From assembly GCA_900759335.1 (NCBI GenBank), contig CAAEUX010000005.1, forward strand, positions 1 through 64,000: DNA of 64,000 bases, read 5' to 3'. This document shows positions 45,786 to 58,092 of this stretch, piece after piece (position 1 is the first letter of the stretch; every line of letters begins with the position of its first letter). The translations under genes and the position numbers were made by a program. The notes beneath the pieces were generated by a model, which worked only from the letters and a program-made list of their open reading frames with translations, was not told the origin of the DNA and searched no databases. The stretch is from an uncultured Collinsella sp. Lineage in GTDB: Bacteria; Actinomycetota; Coriobacteriia; Coriobacteriales; Coriobacteriaceae.

Positions 45786-45810
45786 TTCTCTATCAATCAC
45801 CAAATTCCGG

Positions 45811-47946
45811 CTAATGAATAAGCCTGAAATCCAAGTGCCCGCGCGTGGTGTTGACGCGCGAGACCTCGATGACCACGCGCTGCCCCAGCTCATAGCGAGT
45901 CCCCGTGTCGGCACCCGTAAGCGTGAGCGCGTCCTCATCAAACTCGAACCACTCGTTGCCAAGACTCTTGATCGAAACCAAACCCTCAACCTGTGTCAGA
46001 TCCAGGCGCACAAAGAGGCCCATGCTGCTGACCCACGAGATCGTTCCGGCGTAGCGCTCACCCAGGCGGTCCTCGTAGTACTGGGCGATCTTGATCTTTT
46101 GCGTCGCATGGCTGGCGGCGTCGGCCGCACGCTCGGCATCGCTGCACGCGCGGCAGATTTGCGGCAGGATACGCGGCAGGGACTCGCGACCCTTACCGAT
46201 CAGCCGCGGTGTACGCACCAAGGCGTCCTTGCCGCCCAGCCGCTCGTAGGCCAACTGCAGCTTGAGCACGCGATGCACCACCAGGTCGGGATAGCGGCGA
46301 ATGGGACTCGTAAAGTGGCAATAGCACGGCGCGGCAAGTGCAAAGTGGCCCTCGTTGCGCGGCTTGTACAGTGCGCGCTGCATACTGCGCAGTAGCAACG
46401 TGTTGACGAGCGGCGCGTTGGCCGTACCGGCTGCGGCATCAACCGCCGCCTGCAGCTCGTCGGGGCTTCCCAGAGCAATGCCTGCCGCGCGACGGTCATC
46501 GATGATACCCAGCTGTGCCAGCGCCACGGCGGCACCGTGCAGGCTGTCGGGACTGGGGTCGTCGTGCACGCGATAGCAGGCCTCTATATCGCGGTCGGCC
46601 AGCCACTCCGCCACGCACTCGTTGGCCAGCAGCATGGCTTCCTCAATCAGCGACGTGGCGCACGAGCGCTCGCGGGCCACGATCTGCACGGGCACACCGT
46701 CCTCGTCCAACAGTGCACGGATCTCGGCCGTATCAAAGTCGACCGAACCGCGCGCACGGCGAATACGACGGCGAAGCTCGGCGAGCTCGTTGGCAGCTAC
46801 GAGGAAATCCCCCAAGTCGACGTTATAGCCGCGAGCGGTTTCCTCGCACGCAAGCCCGCGCCCGAGCGCTTCCTCGCGCGACGCTTCAACCGCGGCAACA
46901 TCCTCGGCGGCACCCTCCAGCACCGAATACTCCACCGCACCGGCACGTACCAGCAGCGCCTCGGCGCCGTCGTAGTCCATGCGCACGCGCGAGCGGATCA
47001 CGCTGGGATAGGGATCGTAATGGCGCACGCGACCCTGCGCGTCGAGCTCAATGTCGACGGTAAACGCCAAGCGGTCCTCGTCGGGACGCAGCGAGCACAA
47101 ATCGTTCGACAGGCGCTCGGGCAACATGGGCAGCACGCGATCGGCAAGATACACCGACGTCGTGCGATGGCGGGCTTCCAGATCGATATGTCCGTCCCAG
47201 GCAACATAGTGCGAGACGTCGGCAATATGGACACCCAGCTTGTAGCCGCCCTCGGGCGTGCGCTCCAGCGAGATGGCGTCGTCAAAGTCGCGCGCGTCGA
47301 CTGGGTCAATCGTAATGACAAAGCGGTCGCGCAGGTCTCGGCGGAGCGGGTCCTTGAGTGCCGAGGCAACATCGAGCGAAAGTGCCTCGGCCTCGGCTAG
47401 CGCGGCCTCGGGATAAGTATCGGTATAGCCATAGCGCGCCATCACATACTGAACGCCCAAATCAGGCGCATCATCGCCGCCAATACGGCGCTCGATCGTT
47501 ACGGTGCCCGATTCCAGGCGCGTCGGATATGTCAGAATGCGCGCGACGACCGCATCACCCGGATGAACGCCCAAGCGCTCCGCCGAGGTGTCCTCCGGCA
47601 GAATAAAGAAATCGGCCTTAAGGCGAGAATCAAGCGGCTCGATCACCCCGAGCGGACCGGCGGTCTGGTACGTGCCCACCACACTAATGGCCGCACGCTC
47701 GACGACGCCCTCGATTACGGCGCGTCGCTCGCCATGCGGGCTGTTCTTAATGCTCACGGCAACGGTATCGCCGTCCATAATCTCGCGCTTGCCGCGGCCC
47801 ATGACCTTGTAGTCGCCGTTTTCGGTTACAACGTAGGCGCTATGCTCATGGAGCTGCACGCGTCCGGTCAGACTCGGACGACGCTCGGTGCGCACCGGCC
47901 CGCGCTTATTGCGAGCTCCACGCTTATGCTTGTTATTGCGCCCCAT
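45811..47946 (-). CDS. rnr: Ribonuclease R
   Basis: 711 aa 3'-5' exoribonuclease of the RNase II/R family. Basic N-terminus, cold-shock domains, catalytic domain with DPVDARDFDDAISLE (metal-binding Asp cluster) and HFTSPIRRYPDLVVHR, then a C-terminal S1 domain (YAGTISWVSSMGLFVRLD). Degrades structured RNA and, with SmpB/tmRNA, faulty messages. Start ATG 47946. Confidence 0.94.
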   Translation of the reverse strand: MGRNNKHKRGARNKRGPVRTERRPSLTGRVQLHEHSAYVVTENGDYKVMGRGKREIMDGDTVAVSIKNSPHGERRAVIEGVVERAAISVVGTYQTAGPLGVIEPLDSRLKADFFILPEDTSAERLGVHPGDAVVARILTYPTRLESGTVTIERRIGGDDAPDLGVQYVMARYGYTDTYPEAALAEAEALSLDVASALKDPLRRDLRDRFVITIDPVDARDFDDAISLERTPEGGYKLGVHIADVSHYVAWDGHIDLEARHRTTSVYLADRVLPMLPERLSNDLCSLRPDEDRLAFTVDIELDAQGRVRHYDPYPSVIRSRVRMDYDGAEALLVRAGAVEYSVLEGAAEDVAAVEASREEALGRGLACEETARGYNVDLGDFLVAANELAELRRRIRRARGSVDFDTAEIRALLDEDGVPVQIVARERSCATSLIEEAMLLANECVAEWLADRDIEACYRVHDDPSPDSLHGAAVALAQLGIIDDRRAAGIALGSPDELQAAVDAAAGTANAPLVNTLLLRSMQRALYKPRNEGHFALAAPCYCHFTSPIRRYPDLVVHRVLKLQLAYERLGGKDALVRTPRLIGKGRESLPRILPQICRACSDAERAADAASHATQKIKIAQYYEDRLGERYAGTISWVSSMGLFVRLDLTQVEGLVSIKSLGNEWFEFDEDALTLTGADTGTRYELGQRVVIEVSRVNTTRGHLDFRLIH

Positions 47947-47997
47947 GGCGCCTCCTTACTATCGATGGCCGTTTACACCCCAAGAGTCTACCCAAAT

Positions 47998-48081
47998 GAT
48001 CCCTAGGGGACGGCAGGATTGCGGATCGCATAGATAGACCAGCGCCACAATGATCCGCAATCCTGCCGTCCCCTAGGGATC
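47998..48081. repeat. 30-bp perfect inverted repeat
   Basis: Arms 47998-48027 and 48052-48081, perfect over 30 bp, starting GATCCCTAGGGGACGGCAGG, with a 24-nt loop. Located between the rnr start and the ftsX terminator. Confidence 0.93.
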
Positions 48082-48082
48082 A

Positions 48083-48115
48083 AAAAACGGGCCGCCCCAA
48101 AAGAGACGACCCGTT
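48083..48115 (-). terminator. Terminator of ftsX
   Basis: AACGGGTCGTC/GGCCCGTT with TTTTTT on the minus strand. Confidence 0.75.
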
Positions 48116-48138
48116 GAAGGAACGAATTCCAAGCACAC

Positions 48139-49059
48139 CTACACGCGCAGATAGCGGCGCATGGCGATGGCGGAACCAAAGAGACCGATAATGACGCCGA
48201 CCAGAATCAGCGCGGCGTAGGTCACCAGGTAGTACTGCATCGGCAGCGCAAACGACATCCAGCCGATGCTCTCCTGCAGACGCGGAACCATCAGGTTACG
48301 CAGCAGCTCCAGCACGCCGATGGAAAGCAGCGAGCCCAAAATGGCCTGCAGCACGCCCTCGGTAATGAACGGCCCGCGAATGAAGCCGTTGCTTGCGCCC
48401 ACCAGACGCATAATCGCGATCTCGCGACGACGCGCCGTAATGGACAGGCGGATCGTGTTGTTAATGAAAATGAACGCAATAAAGGTCAGCAGGCCGACGA
48501 GCACCACAGCGGCGATACGGATGTAGTTCGTCACCTGGAACAGGCGGCTCACTTCCTCCTGGCCGTACAGAACGCTCGCGTTAACGTCGCCGTCGTCCGC
48601 GATCTTCTGGAAGTCGGCGTTCTTCTTGAGCTTCTGGGCCGTGCTCTCGACCATGGACGGATCATCCATCTCGATGGCAAACGAAGCCGGCAGCGGGTTC
48701 TGACCGTCGAGCGCGCTCATGGTAGCGTCGGCGTTACCCGACATCTTGCTCGTGTACTCGGCCAGCGCGTCGTCCTTGTCCTTGTACGTCACGGACTTGA
48801 CGTTGCTCCACGTCTTGAGCTCGGCCTCAAAGGCCTGAACATCTGCCTGGTCGGCGTCATCGCTAATAAAGGCGTTGATGACGACCTGATCCTCGACGGT
48901 GCCGATCACGGAGTTCAGCATCGCGGAACCCATAATGAACAGGCCGATGATAAACAGCGAAAGGAAAATCGTGATGACGGCGCCGAGCGAGGTGGTCCAG
49001 TTACGGAAGAAGTGGCTGATTGCCTCTTTGAGCGAGTAGCCCACGTTAGTTGGTGCCAT
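48139..49059 (-). CDS. ftsX: Cell division permease-like protein
   Basis: 306 aa. Four membrane segments with a large exported loop between the first two, typical of FtsX, which with FtsE regulates peptidoglycan hydrolases at the septum. Start of SLKEAISHFFRNWTTSLGAVITIFLSLF form is typical. Start ATG 49059 overlaps the ftsE end by 14 nt. Confidence 0.94.
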   Translation of the reverse strand: MAPTNVGYSLKEAISHFFRNWTTSLGAVITIFLSLFIIGLFIMGSAMLNSVIGTVEDQVVINAFISDDADQADVQAFEAELKTWSNVKSVTYKDKDDALAEYTSKMSGNADATMSALDGQNPLPASFAIEMDDPSMVESTAQKLKKNADFQKIADDGDVNASVLYGQEEVSRLFQVTNYIRIAAVVLVGLLTFIAFIFINNTIRLSITARRREIAIMRLVGASNGFIRGPFITEGVLQAILGSLLSIGVLELLRNLMVPRLQESIGWMSFALPMQYYLVTYAALILVGVIIGLFGSAIAMRRYLRV

Positions 49060-50266
49060 AGTTGCCGTAACCTCCCCTCTCCTGGTCGCGGATTACGTGG
49101 CCGCCCTCGAGGGCGATCACGCGACGGTGCATGCTATCGACCATCTCGCGGTCGTGCGTAGCGACGATCACGGTGGTACCGGTGCGGTTAATGCGCTCGA
49201 GCAGCTTCATGATGCCCAGCGAAATCGCCGGGTCGAGATTGCCCGTGGGCTCGTCGCAAATCAGCAGCGGCGGGCGGTTGACCATAGCGCGGGCAACGGC
49301 CACGCGCTGCTGCTCGCCACCGGAAAGCTGATCGGGCAGCGAGTCCATCTGGTCGGCCAGACCGACCAGACGCAGCACCTCGGGCACCTGGCTGCGAATG
49401 ACGCCCTTGGGCTTGCCGATGCACTGCAGGGCAAACGCCACGTTTTCGTAGGCGGTCTTTTGCGGCAGGAGCTTAAAGTCCTGGAACACGGCGCCAATCT
49501 GACGACGCAGGAACGGAACCTTGCGGTTCTTGATCTTCATGAGGTCCTGACCGGCAACCAGGATGCGACCGCTCGTCGGCTTGACGTCACGGTTGAGCGT
49601 CGACAGCAGCGTGGTCTTACCCGAGCCGGAGTGACCGACCAGGAAGACGAACTCGCCCGGATAGATCTCGATGTTGATGTCGTCGAGTGCAGGCTTGTTG
49701 GGCTGTGCCGGATAGATCTTGGTGACATGCTCCATAAGGATGACGGGCTCGACACCGGCCTGCTTGGCCATCTTCTTGCGGCTGGCCTGCGGATCGATGG
49801 GTGCAAACACCGACGTAAAATCGGGGTTGTTGAGCGCGTTATCGAGGCTTGCGACCTCGGCGGCCTGATCGCTCTCGACCACCGGGGCAGCAGGCTGCGT
49901 GGGGTCGGGAATAGCGGCAAAGAGACCGGACTGTGCAGGCTGAGGAGCCGGCGTCGCAGGGGCCAAGGGGTCGGGAATGCCGGCCATGGTAGGCTGCGGC
50001 GTGGCGGCACTAGCCTGAGGCTGCTCCACGCGAGCGGTCACGGCCTGAACGGGCTCAAAACCCGCCGCGCCGGAAAGCGCAACATCGCTAGTGGGATTGT
50101 AGGCAAAGGGATCGGATGCCGGCTGTGCCTGATCTGCCGGCTGAGCGGGGGCCTGAGCAACAGGCTGGCCCTCTGAATCCGGAGTGGCGAAACGACTGCC
50201 CTGGACGCCTGTCTGCGTCTTGGGGGCATCATCGCCCGCACCGGAGGTACGGAAGTGGTTACCCAC
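49046..50266 (-). CDS. ftsE: Cell division ATP-binding protein with long N-terminal extension
   Basis: 406 aa. The ABC ATPase covers about 173-400: GHSGSGKTTLL Walker A, LSGGEQQRVAVARA signature, LLICDEPTGNLDP Walker B. FtsE is normally ~225 aa; here ~170 residues rich in Pro, Ala and Gln precede it, probably disordered, so the protein may have extra partners. No internal start with a better ribosome site was seen at the ATPase start, but a start near residue 165 (MAKQAG) cannot be excluded. Overlaps ftsX. Confidence 0.92.
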   Translation of the reverse strand: MGNHFRTSGAGDDAPKTQTGVQGSRFATPDSEGQPVAQAPAQPADQAQPASDPFAYNPTSDVALSGAAGFEPVQAVTARVEQPQASAATPQPTMAGIPDPLAPATPAPQPAQSGLFAAIPDPTQPAAPVVESDQAAEVASLDNALNNPDFTSVFAPIDPQASRKKMAKQAGVEPVILMEHVTKIYPAQPNKPALDDINIEIYPGEFVFLVGHSGSGKTTLLSTLNRDVKPTSGRILVAGQDLMKIKNRKVPFLRRQIGAVFQDFKLLPQKTAYENVAFALQCIGKPKGVIRSQVPEVLRLVGLADQMDSLPDQLSGGEQQRVAVARAMVNRPPLLICDEPTGNLDPAISLGIMKLLERINRTGTTVIVATHDREMVDSMHRRVIALEGGHVIRDQERGGYGNYGTN

Positions 50267-50371
50267 TGGTGCTCCTTATCGTCGTGCGTTTAAACTACAT
50301 GAGCGCTTTGTATTTTAGCAGCATTAGCTTTGCTGCACATAAGAAGCATGGCGTGCTTAGGGATCCCGTCG

Positions 50372-50492
50372 GCCGGGCACAGGGTTACTCTCCAAATCGT
50401 CCTCGGACGTGTCGGAGCCCCCGCTGCGCGCTTCGCGCGGCAGGGGCTCCTCCGTCCTGCGGAAAAATTTGGAGAGTAACCCTGTGCCCGGC
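50372..50492. repeat. Nested large inverted repeat
   Basis: 26-bp perfect outer arms 50372-50397 and 50467-50492 (starting GCCGGGCACAGGGTTACTCT) enclose an inner hairpin at about 50414-50450 (GGAGCCCC...GGGGCTCC). No gene lies in 50267-50792. Confidence 0.9.
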
Positions 50493-50622
50493 CTGCGGTA
50501 ACTAAGGGGTCGCCGCGTTTTACTTGGGTGCAGCAGCGCCGCGCTCGTGGGTTGTCTGAATTGCGCTTTGCCGATATATGCCCTTTTCCCTGATGGGACC
50601 GTGCTTGAGGAGCGTCTTCATG

Positions 50623-50689
50623 AGTTGCGGTGAAATACGGATTAATTAAGCCTTTAAGCTGGCAAAACAGTCCTTATTTCACCGCAACT
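50623..50689. repeat. 67-bp palindrome, family P, copy 3
   Basis: AGTTGCGGTGAAATACGGAT and near complement; just past the transketolase terminator. Confidence 0.85.
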
Positions 50690-50693
50690 GAAA

Positions 50694-50722
50694 CAGGGGC
50701 GCTCTCCAAGAGAGCGCCCCTG
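50694..50722 (-). terminator. Hairpin after the transketolase genes
   Basis: CAGGGGCGCTCT/AGAGCGCCCCTG, loop CCAAG. Confidence 0.8.
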
Positions 50723-50792
50723 CCGGGTTTCCATAGTACTGGCGAAGCAGTTTTATAGTTCTGGCGAAGCAGTCCTTGAGATCTGCCTTGCC

Positions 50793-51734
50793 TTATGCCA
50801 AGAACTCCTTGGTGGTCGCCACGATGTTGGCGGCGTCCAGGCCATACTTGTGCAAGAGCTCAGCGCCCGGGCCGGACTCACCGAAGGTGTCGTTGACGCC
50901 GATCTTCTTGAGCGGCGTCGGGCACTGCTCGCACAGGACGTCGGCAACGGCGCTGCCCAGGCCGCCGATCACGGAGTGCTCCTCGACGGTCACGACGTGG
51001 CCGGTCTTGGTGGCGCTCTTGACGATCAGGTCGGCATCGATGGGCTTGATGGTGTGCATGTTGATGACCTCGGCGTCGATGCCCTCGGCAGCGAGCTGCT
51101 CGGCGGCGTCAAGAGCCTCGCCGACCATCAGGCCGCAGGCGATGATGGTCACATCGGCGCCCTCGCGCATGACAATGCCCTTACCCAACTCGAACTTGTA
51201 GGTCTCGGGGTCGTTGATAACTGGCGAGGCCAGACGGGCGAAGCGCATGTACACCGGACCGTCGCACTCGTAGGCGGCGCGCGTCACGGCGCGGGCCTCC
51301 ACATCGTCGGCAGGAACGATAACAGTCATGCCGGGGATGACGCGCATAAGGGCGATATCCTCGCAGCACTGATGCGTGGCGCCATCCTCGCCCACCGAGA
51401 TACCGGCGTGCGTGGCACCGATCTTAACGTTAAGGTGCGGGTAGCCGATGGAGTTACGGACCTGCTCAAAGGCGCGACCGGCAGCGAACATGGCAAAGGT
51501 GCTCGCGAAGGCAACGCGGCCGGTGGTTGCGATACCGGCGGCGACGCCCATCAGGTTGCTCTCGGCAATGCCCACATCGAAGAAACGATCGGGGCAGGCG
51601 GCCTTGAACTTGCCGGTCTGCGTGGCGGCGGCCAGGTCGGCGTCGAGGACCACAAAGTCATCGTGCTCGTTGGCGAGCTCGACGAGGGCCTCGCCGTAGC
51701 TTACACGCGTGGCGATTTTCTTGACGTCTGCCAT
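50793..51734 (-). CDS. Transketolase, C-terminal subunit
   Basis: 313 aa. Pyrimidine-binding and C-terminal domains of transketolase (GIAESNLMGVAAGIA with the cofactor-contacting Glu, GPVYMRFAR, VVTVEEHSVIGGLGSAVADVL). Works with the N-terminal subunit encoded immediately upstream, 1 nt away. Two-gene transketolases are common in Firmicutes and Coriobacteria. Start ATG 51734 with GAGAGGAG. Confidence 0.93.
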   Translation of the reverse strand: MADVKKIATRVSYGEALVELANEHDDFVVLDADLAAATQTGKFKAACPDRFFDVGIAESNLMGVAAGIATTGRVAFASTFAMFAAGRAFEQVRNSIGYPHLNVKIGATHAGISVGEDGATHQCCEDIALMRVIPGMTVIVPADDVEARAVTRAAYECDGPVYMRFARLASPVINDPETYKFELGKGIVMREGADVTIIACGLMVGEALDAAEQLAAEGIDAEVINMHTIKPIDADLIVKSATKTGHVVTVEEHSVIGGLGSAVADVLCEQCPTPLKKIGVNDTFGESGPGAELLHKYGLDAANIVATTKEFLA

Positions 51735-51735
51735 C

Positions 51736-52566
51736 CTAGAGCTCCTCTCCGGCGGCCGTGAGCTCTGCCATGGCCTGCTCAAACTGTTCATCGTTGGGGG
51801 CCTTACCGTGCCAACCCACCTGGTTCTCCATAAAGGAAACGCCCTTGCCCTTCATGGTCTCGGCGATAATAGCGGTCGGCTGCCCCTTGGTAGCGCGAGC
51901 CTCGGCAAAGGCGGCGCGGATCTGGTCGAAATCGTTGCCGTCGGCAAGCTCCACCACGTGGAACTTAAAGGCACGGAACTTGTCGGCGAGCGGCATGGGG
52001 TCGTTGACCTCCTCGACGGGGCCGTCAATCTGAAGGCCGTTGTGGTCGACGATCACGCAGAGGTTATCGAGCTGCTGGTTGCCGGCAAACATGGCTGCCT
52101 CCCAGACCTGGCCCTCCTCGCTCTCGCCATCGCCCAGCAGGGCGTACGTGCGGTAAGTATCGCCCCAGTGCTTGGCGGCAACCGCCATGCCCACGGCGGC
52201 GGAGATGCCCTGGCCGAGCGAGCCGGTGGACATGTCGACGCCCGGGGTGTCGTTCATGTTGGGGTGACCCTGCAGGTGGCTGCCGATATGGCGCAGCGTC
52301 TCGAGATCCTCCTTGGGGAAGAACCCGCGCTCGGCGAGCACGGCGTACAGGCCCGGAGCGCAGTGGCCCTTGGAGAGCACAAAGCGATCGCGGTCGGCCT
52401 TGCGGGGATCGGCCGGGTCGACGTTCATTTCCTCAAAGTACAGATAGGTCATGATGTCGGCAGCGCCGAGCGAACCGCCCGGATGGCCGGACTTGGCAGC
52501 GTGCACGCCGGTGACGATGCCCTTCCTTACCTCGTTGGCAACCTTTTTGAGCTCTTCGTCGCTCAT
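51736..52566 (-). CDS. Transketolase, N-terminal subunit
   Basis: 276 aa. Thiamine diphosphate domain with SGHPGGSLGAADIM, LSKGHCAPGLYAVL and GDGESEEGQVWEAAMFAGNQQLDNLCVIVDHN (GDG...N cofactor motif). Moves two-carbon units in the pentose phosphate pathway together with the next gene. Start ATG 52566 with AAGGAAGG. Confidence 0.93.
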   Translation of the reverse strand: MSDEELKKVANEVRKGIVTGVHAAKSGHPGGSLGAADIMTYLYFEEMNVDPADPRKADRDRFVLSKGHCAPGLYAVLAERGFFPKEDLETLRHIGSHLQGHPNMNDTPGVDMSTGSLGQGISAAVGMAVAAKHWGDTYRTYALLGDGESEEGQVWEAAMFAGNQQLDNLCVIVDHNGLQIDGPVEEVNDPMPLADKFRAFKFHVVELADGNDFDQIRAAFAEARATKGQPTAIIAETMKGKGVSFMENQVGWHGKAPNDEQFEQAMAELTAAGEEL

Positions 52567-52773
52567 TGTGCCTTCCTTTCATCCTCATTAGACAAAATGC
52601 GCACGGCACCGAAGGTAATCCCAACACAGCCGCAATGCACGTACGTCATTCATTATGCTGGAAACTGATGGCTTTACCAGAGTTTTTATCATTATTTGAA
52701 CAATTGAGCAGGCAGAACCGCTGATGAAACGGTTTATCAATGTGAACGTCTTTTGGATGGAACGCGATCGACC

Positions 52774-53664
52774 CTACGCGCTAATGTCCTTGAATCCCTC
52801 GCCGAAGGCTTCCGTAACGTCGGCAACCGTCACGATGGCATGAGGATCGCGCTCGCGCACGATCGTCTTGAGGGTATTGAGCTCTCGACGGCTCACGATG
52901 ACCATAATCACCGGCTTCTCGGCACCCGAATACATGCCAGTCGCCTTAAACTTGGTACAACCACGACCCAGGCCATACATGATATCGGCAGCGATATCAT
53001 GGAACTTGTCCGAGATGATGAGTACCATACGGCGTTTGTTGCCACCATCGACCACGGCATCGATCACGTAGCCGCTAATGACCATCGAAAGGCCTGCATA
53101 TAGTGCGTTTTCGATTGAAAAGACCGGAGCCGACAGCGCGCATACGGCAACATCGATCGCCATGACGGTGGAGCCCACCGGTAGCGACGTATTGCGCGAG
53201 ATAATCTGACCGATGGTGTCTGAGCCGCCGGTGTTGGCACCGGCGCGCAGCACCATGCCGTAGCCGATGCCCGTGATAATGCCGCCCCACATAGCGGGCA
53301 GCATCAGGTCGGCATGTGCCAGCGGCGCCACAAACGGAGCGAACAGGTCGGTGAAAAAGCCCAGCAGCACAAAACCCGTCGCCGTCTGCACCACATAGAA
53401 CATGCCACCCTCGCGCATAACGACCAGCAGCAGCAAGGCATTCATCACAATGGTTTGAATACCAACAGGCAGCGAGATGCCATGAGACGCACCGACCGCC
53501 TGAATAATGGTGGCGAGGCCCGTAACGCCGCCGGCGGCAAGGCCGTTGGGAATCAAAAACAGGTCCGTCGCGATAGCGGCCAGAGCGCAGCCCAGCATAA
53601 TCTTGGGTAGATCGTGAAAGTAGTTCAGCGAAAGAATGCGCTTGATGTCCAGACGATATGCCAT
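52774..53664 (-). CDS. YitT-family membrane protein (DUF2179 C-terminus)
   Basis: 296 aa. Five to six membrane segments (IPNGLAAGGVTGLATII, GANTGGSDTIGQII) followed by a cytosolic DUF2179-type domain (YSGAEKPVIMVIVSRRELNTLKTIV). Function unknown in the family. Start ATG 53664 with GGGAGG, next to the prfB terminator. Confidence 0.9.
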   Translation of the reverse strand: MAYRLDIKRILSLNYFHDLPKIMLGCALAAIATDLFLIPNGLAAGGVTGLATIIQAVGASHGISLPVGIQTIVMNALLLLVVMREGGMFYVVQTATGFVLLGFFTDLFAPFVAPLAHADLMLPAMWGGIITGIGYGMVLRAGANTGGSDTIGQIISRNTSLPVGSTVMAIDVAVCALSAPVFSIENALYAGLSMVISGYVIDAVVDGGNKRRMVLIISDKFHDIAADIMYGLGRGCTKFKATGMYSGAEKPVIMVIVSRRELNTLKTIVRERDPHAIVTVADVTEAFGEGFKDISA

Positions 53665-53677
53665 GCTACCTCCCTCA

Positions 53678-53706
53678 AAAAAGCGCACCCAAACGAGTGC
53701 GCTTTG
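53678..53706 (-). terminator. Terminator of secA-prfB
   Basis: AAAGCGCAC/GTGCGCTTT with T-run on the minus strand; overlaps the 5' leader of the YitT gene. Confidence 0.9.
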
Positions 53707-53794
53707 AACTTCTTGCTGTATTCGATTCTACCGATTCATCGAGCAAATACCACCCCTGCGAAGTGTTTGCATCGACCCGGAGCCAACCATGTGC

Positions 53795-54942
53795 CTAGGC
53801 GTCCGAGCCTTCCGCATCGGCGTTGCCGGTTGCCCAGCGATGGTAGCCGATCACAAACGGATCCAGATCGCCATCGTCGAGAACGGCCTCGACGTTGCTG
53901 GTCTCCACGCCCGTACGCAGGTCCTTGACCATCTGATACGGGTAGAGCACGTAGCTGCGAATCTGGTTACCAAACCCGATCGTGGTCTTGGGTCCACGAA
54001 TCTCGTCGAGCGCCTCGGCGCGCTTCTCAAGCTCGATCTCGTACAGACGGGCCTTGAGAATCTGCATGCACGCGGCCTTGTTCTGAATCTGGCTGCGCTC
54101 GTTTTGGCAAGTGACAACGATGCCGCTGGGAAAATGCGTCACGCGTACGGCGGAGTCGGTGGTGTTGACGCCCTGGCCGCCCGGGCCGCTCGCGTGATAC
54201 ACGTCCACGCGGATATCGTCGGGACTGATCTCGATGTCGATATCGTCAGGCAGCACGGGGATGACCTCGACGCCGGCAAAAGTGGTCTGGCGGCGCTTCT
54301 TGTCGTCGGTGGGGCTAATGCGTACCAAGCGGTGCACACCGGCCTCGGCACGCAGCATGCCAAACGCGTCCTTGCCCTCGACGGTAAAGGTCGCACGGTC
54401 GATGCCGATGACCTCAGCCGCGGGGCAGTCGTTAATGGTGACCTTCCAGCCGCGACGCTGGCAGTACTTCATGTACATCTTAAAGAGCATGAAGGTCCAG
54501 TCCTGCGCCTCCAGGCCACCCTGTCCGGGCTTGATGGTCACAATCGCGTCGCCGTGATCGAACTCACCGGTAAACCAGCTCGAAAGCTCGAGATCGTCGA
54601 TTGCGCGGGCCAGGCGTTTTGCCGTAGCGGCAGCCTCCTCGCGCAATGCGGCGGCATCGGGGTCGTCGCCCATCTCCTCGGCAAGCTCCAGCGCCGCACG
54701 GGCGTCAGATAGCTCGCCGCGCGCGGTATCCACGGCAGCGATATCTTCCTTGGCGCGAGCGATCTCCTCCATGGTGGCGCGAGCGGCGTCGGCGTCATCC
54801 CAAAAGCCAGGGGCCACGCTTTTGGCCTCGAGCTCGGTCACGCGCGTGCGCTTCTCGTCCAAATGAAGATACGACTCGACCTCGCCGAGCCGGTCCGCAA
54901 ACGCGTCGAGCTCGGCGGGCGTTACCTCTAAAGCCTCGACCA

Positions 54943-54943
<1 letters not shown>
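53795..54943 (-). CDS. prfB: Peptide chain release factor 2 with SPT in place of SPF
   Basis: 382 aa, reads UGA/UAA stop codons. GGQ at 255-257 (SGPGGQGVN) is intact. The stop-reading tripeptide, SPF in known RF2, is SPT here at 210-212 (VRISPTDDKKRR), 45 residues before GGQ as in E. coli. There is no programmed frameshift near codon 26. Start ATG 54943 overlaps the secA stop (TAATG), so translation is coupled. Confidence 0.93.
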
Positions 54944-57750
<2,807 letters not shown>

Positions 57751-57880
57751 GTGGTTTTCCTTTTTTGGCCATCGCCCACGCCATGCAGCCTTGGGCGAGT
57801 TAAACACAGATAAATGTACTTTAGCCAAACAAGGCGCGGCCTATACGGTCGACCTCGACCGCCACGTAATAACTACGACC

Positions 57881-57923
57881 AACCTGCCAAACAGGGACAG
57901 GTTTATTTTGGCAGGTTTTATCT
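57881..57923. repeat. Palindrome family R, copy 2
   Basis: AACCTGCCAAA/TTTGGCAGGTT with the same core AGGTTTATTTTGG and flank TTATCT as the copy at 45656. Confidence 0.8.
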
Positions 57924-57947
57924 GGGCAAACGCTACATCTCTGCCAT

Positions 57948-58015
57948 TTGGTGCAAACGGACCTGTCCCCCTTCGCACCAATTTGGTGCCATGGGAGCAG
58001 GTCCGTTTGCACCAA
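57948..58015. repeat. 18-bp inverted repeat with nested palindrome
   Basis: Arms 57948-57965 and 57998-58015 (TTGGTGCAAACGGACCTG) enclose GCACCAATTTGGTGC. The arm resembles the hairpin at 22945-22991. Confidence 0.88.
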
Positions 58016-58022
58016 TAAAAGA

Positions 58023-58058
58023 AAAGGGCCGCGCACCCAGATGGATACGCGGCCCTTT
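58023..58058 (-). terminator. Terminator of rpmE
   Basis: AAAGGGCCGCG/CGCGGCCCTTT with T-rich end on the minus strand. Confidence 0.88.
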
Positions 58059-58092
58059 AGCCATGAATGCGAGTGTTTGCTCGGCGAGCTAT

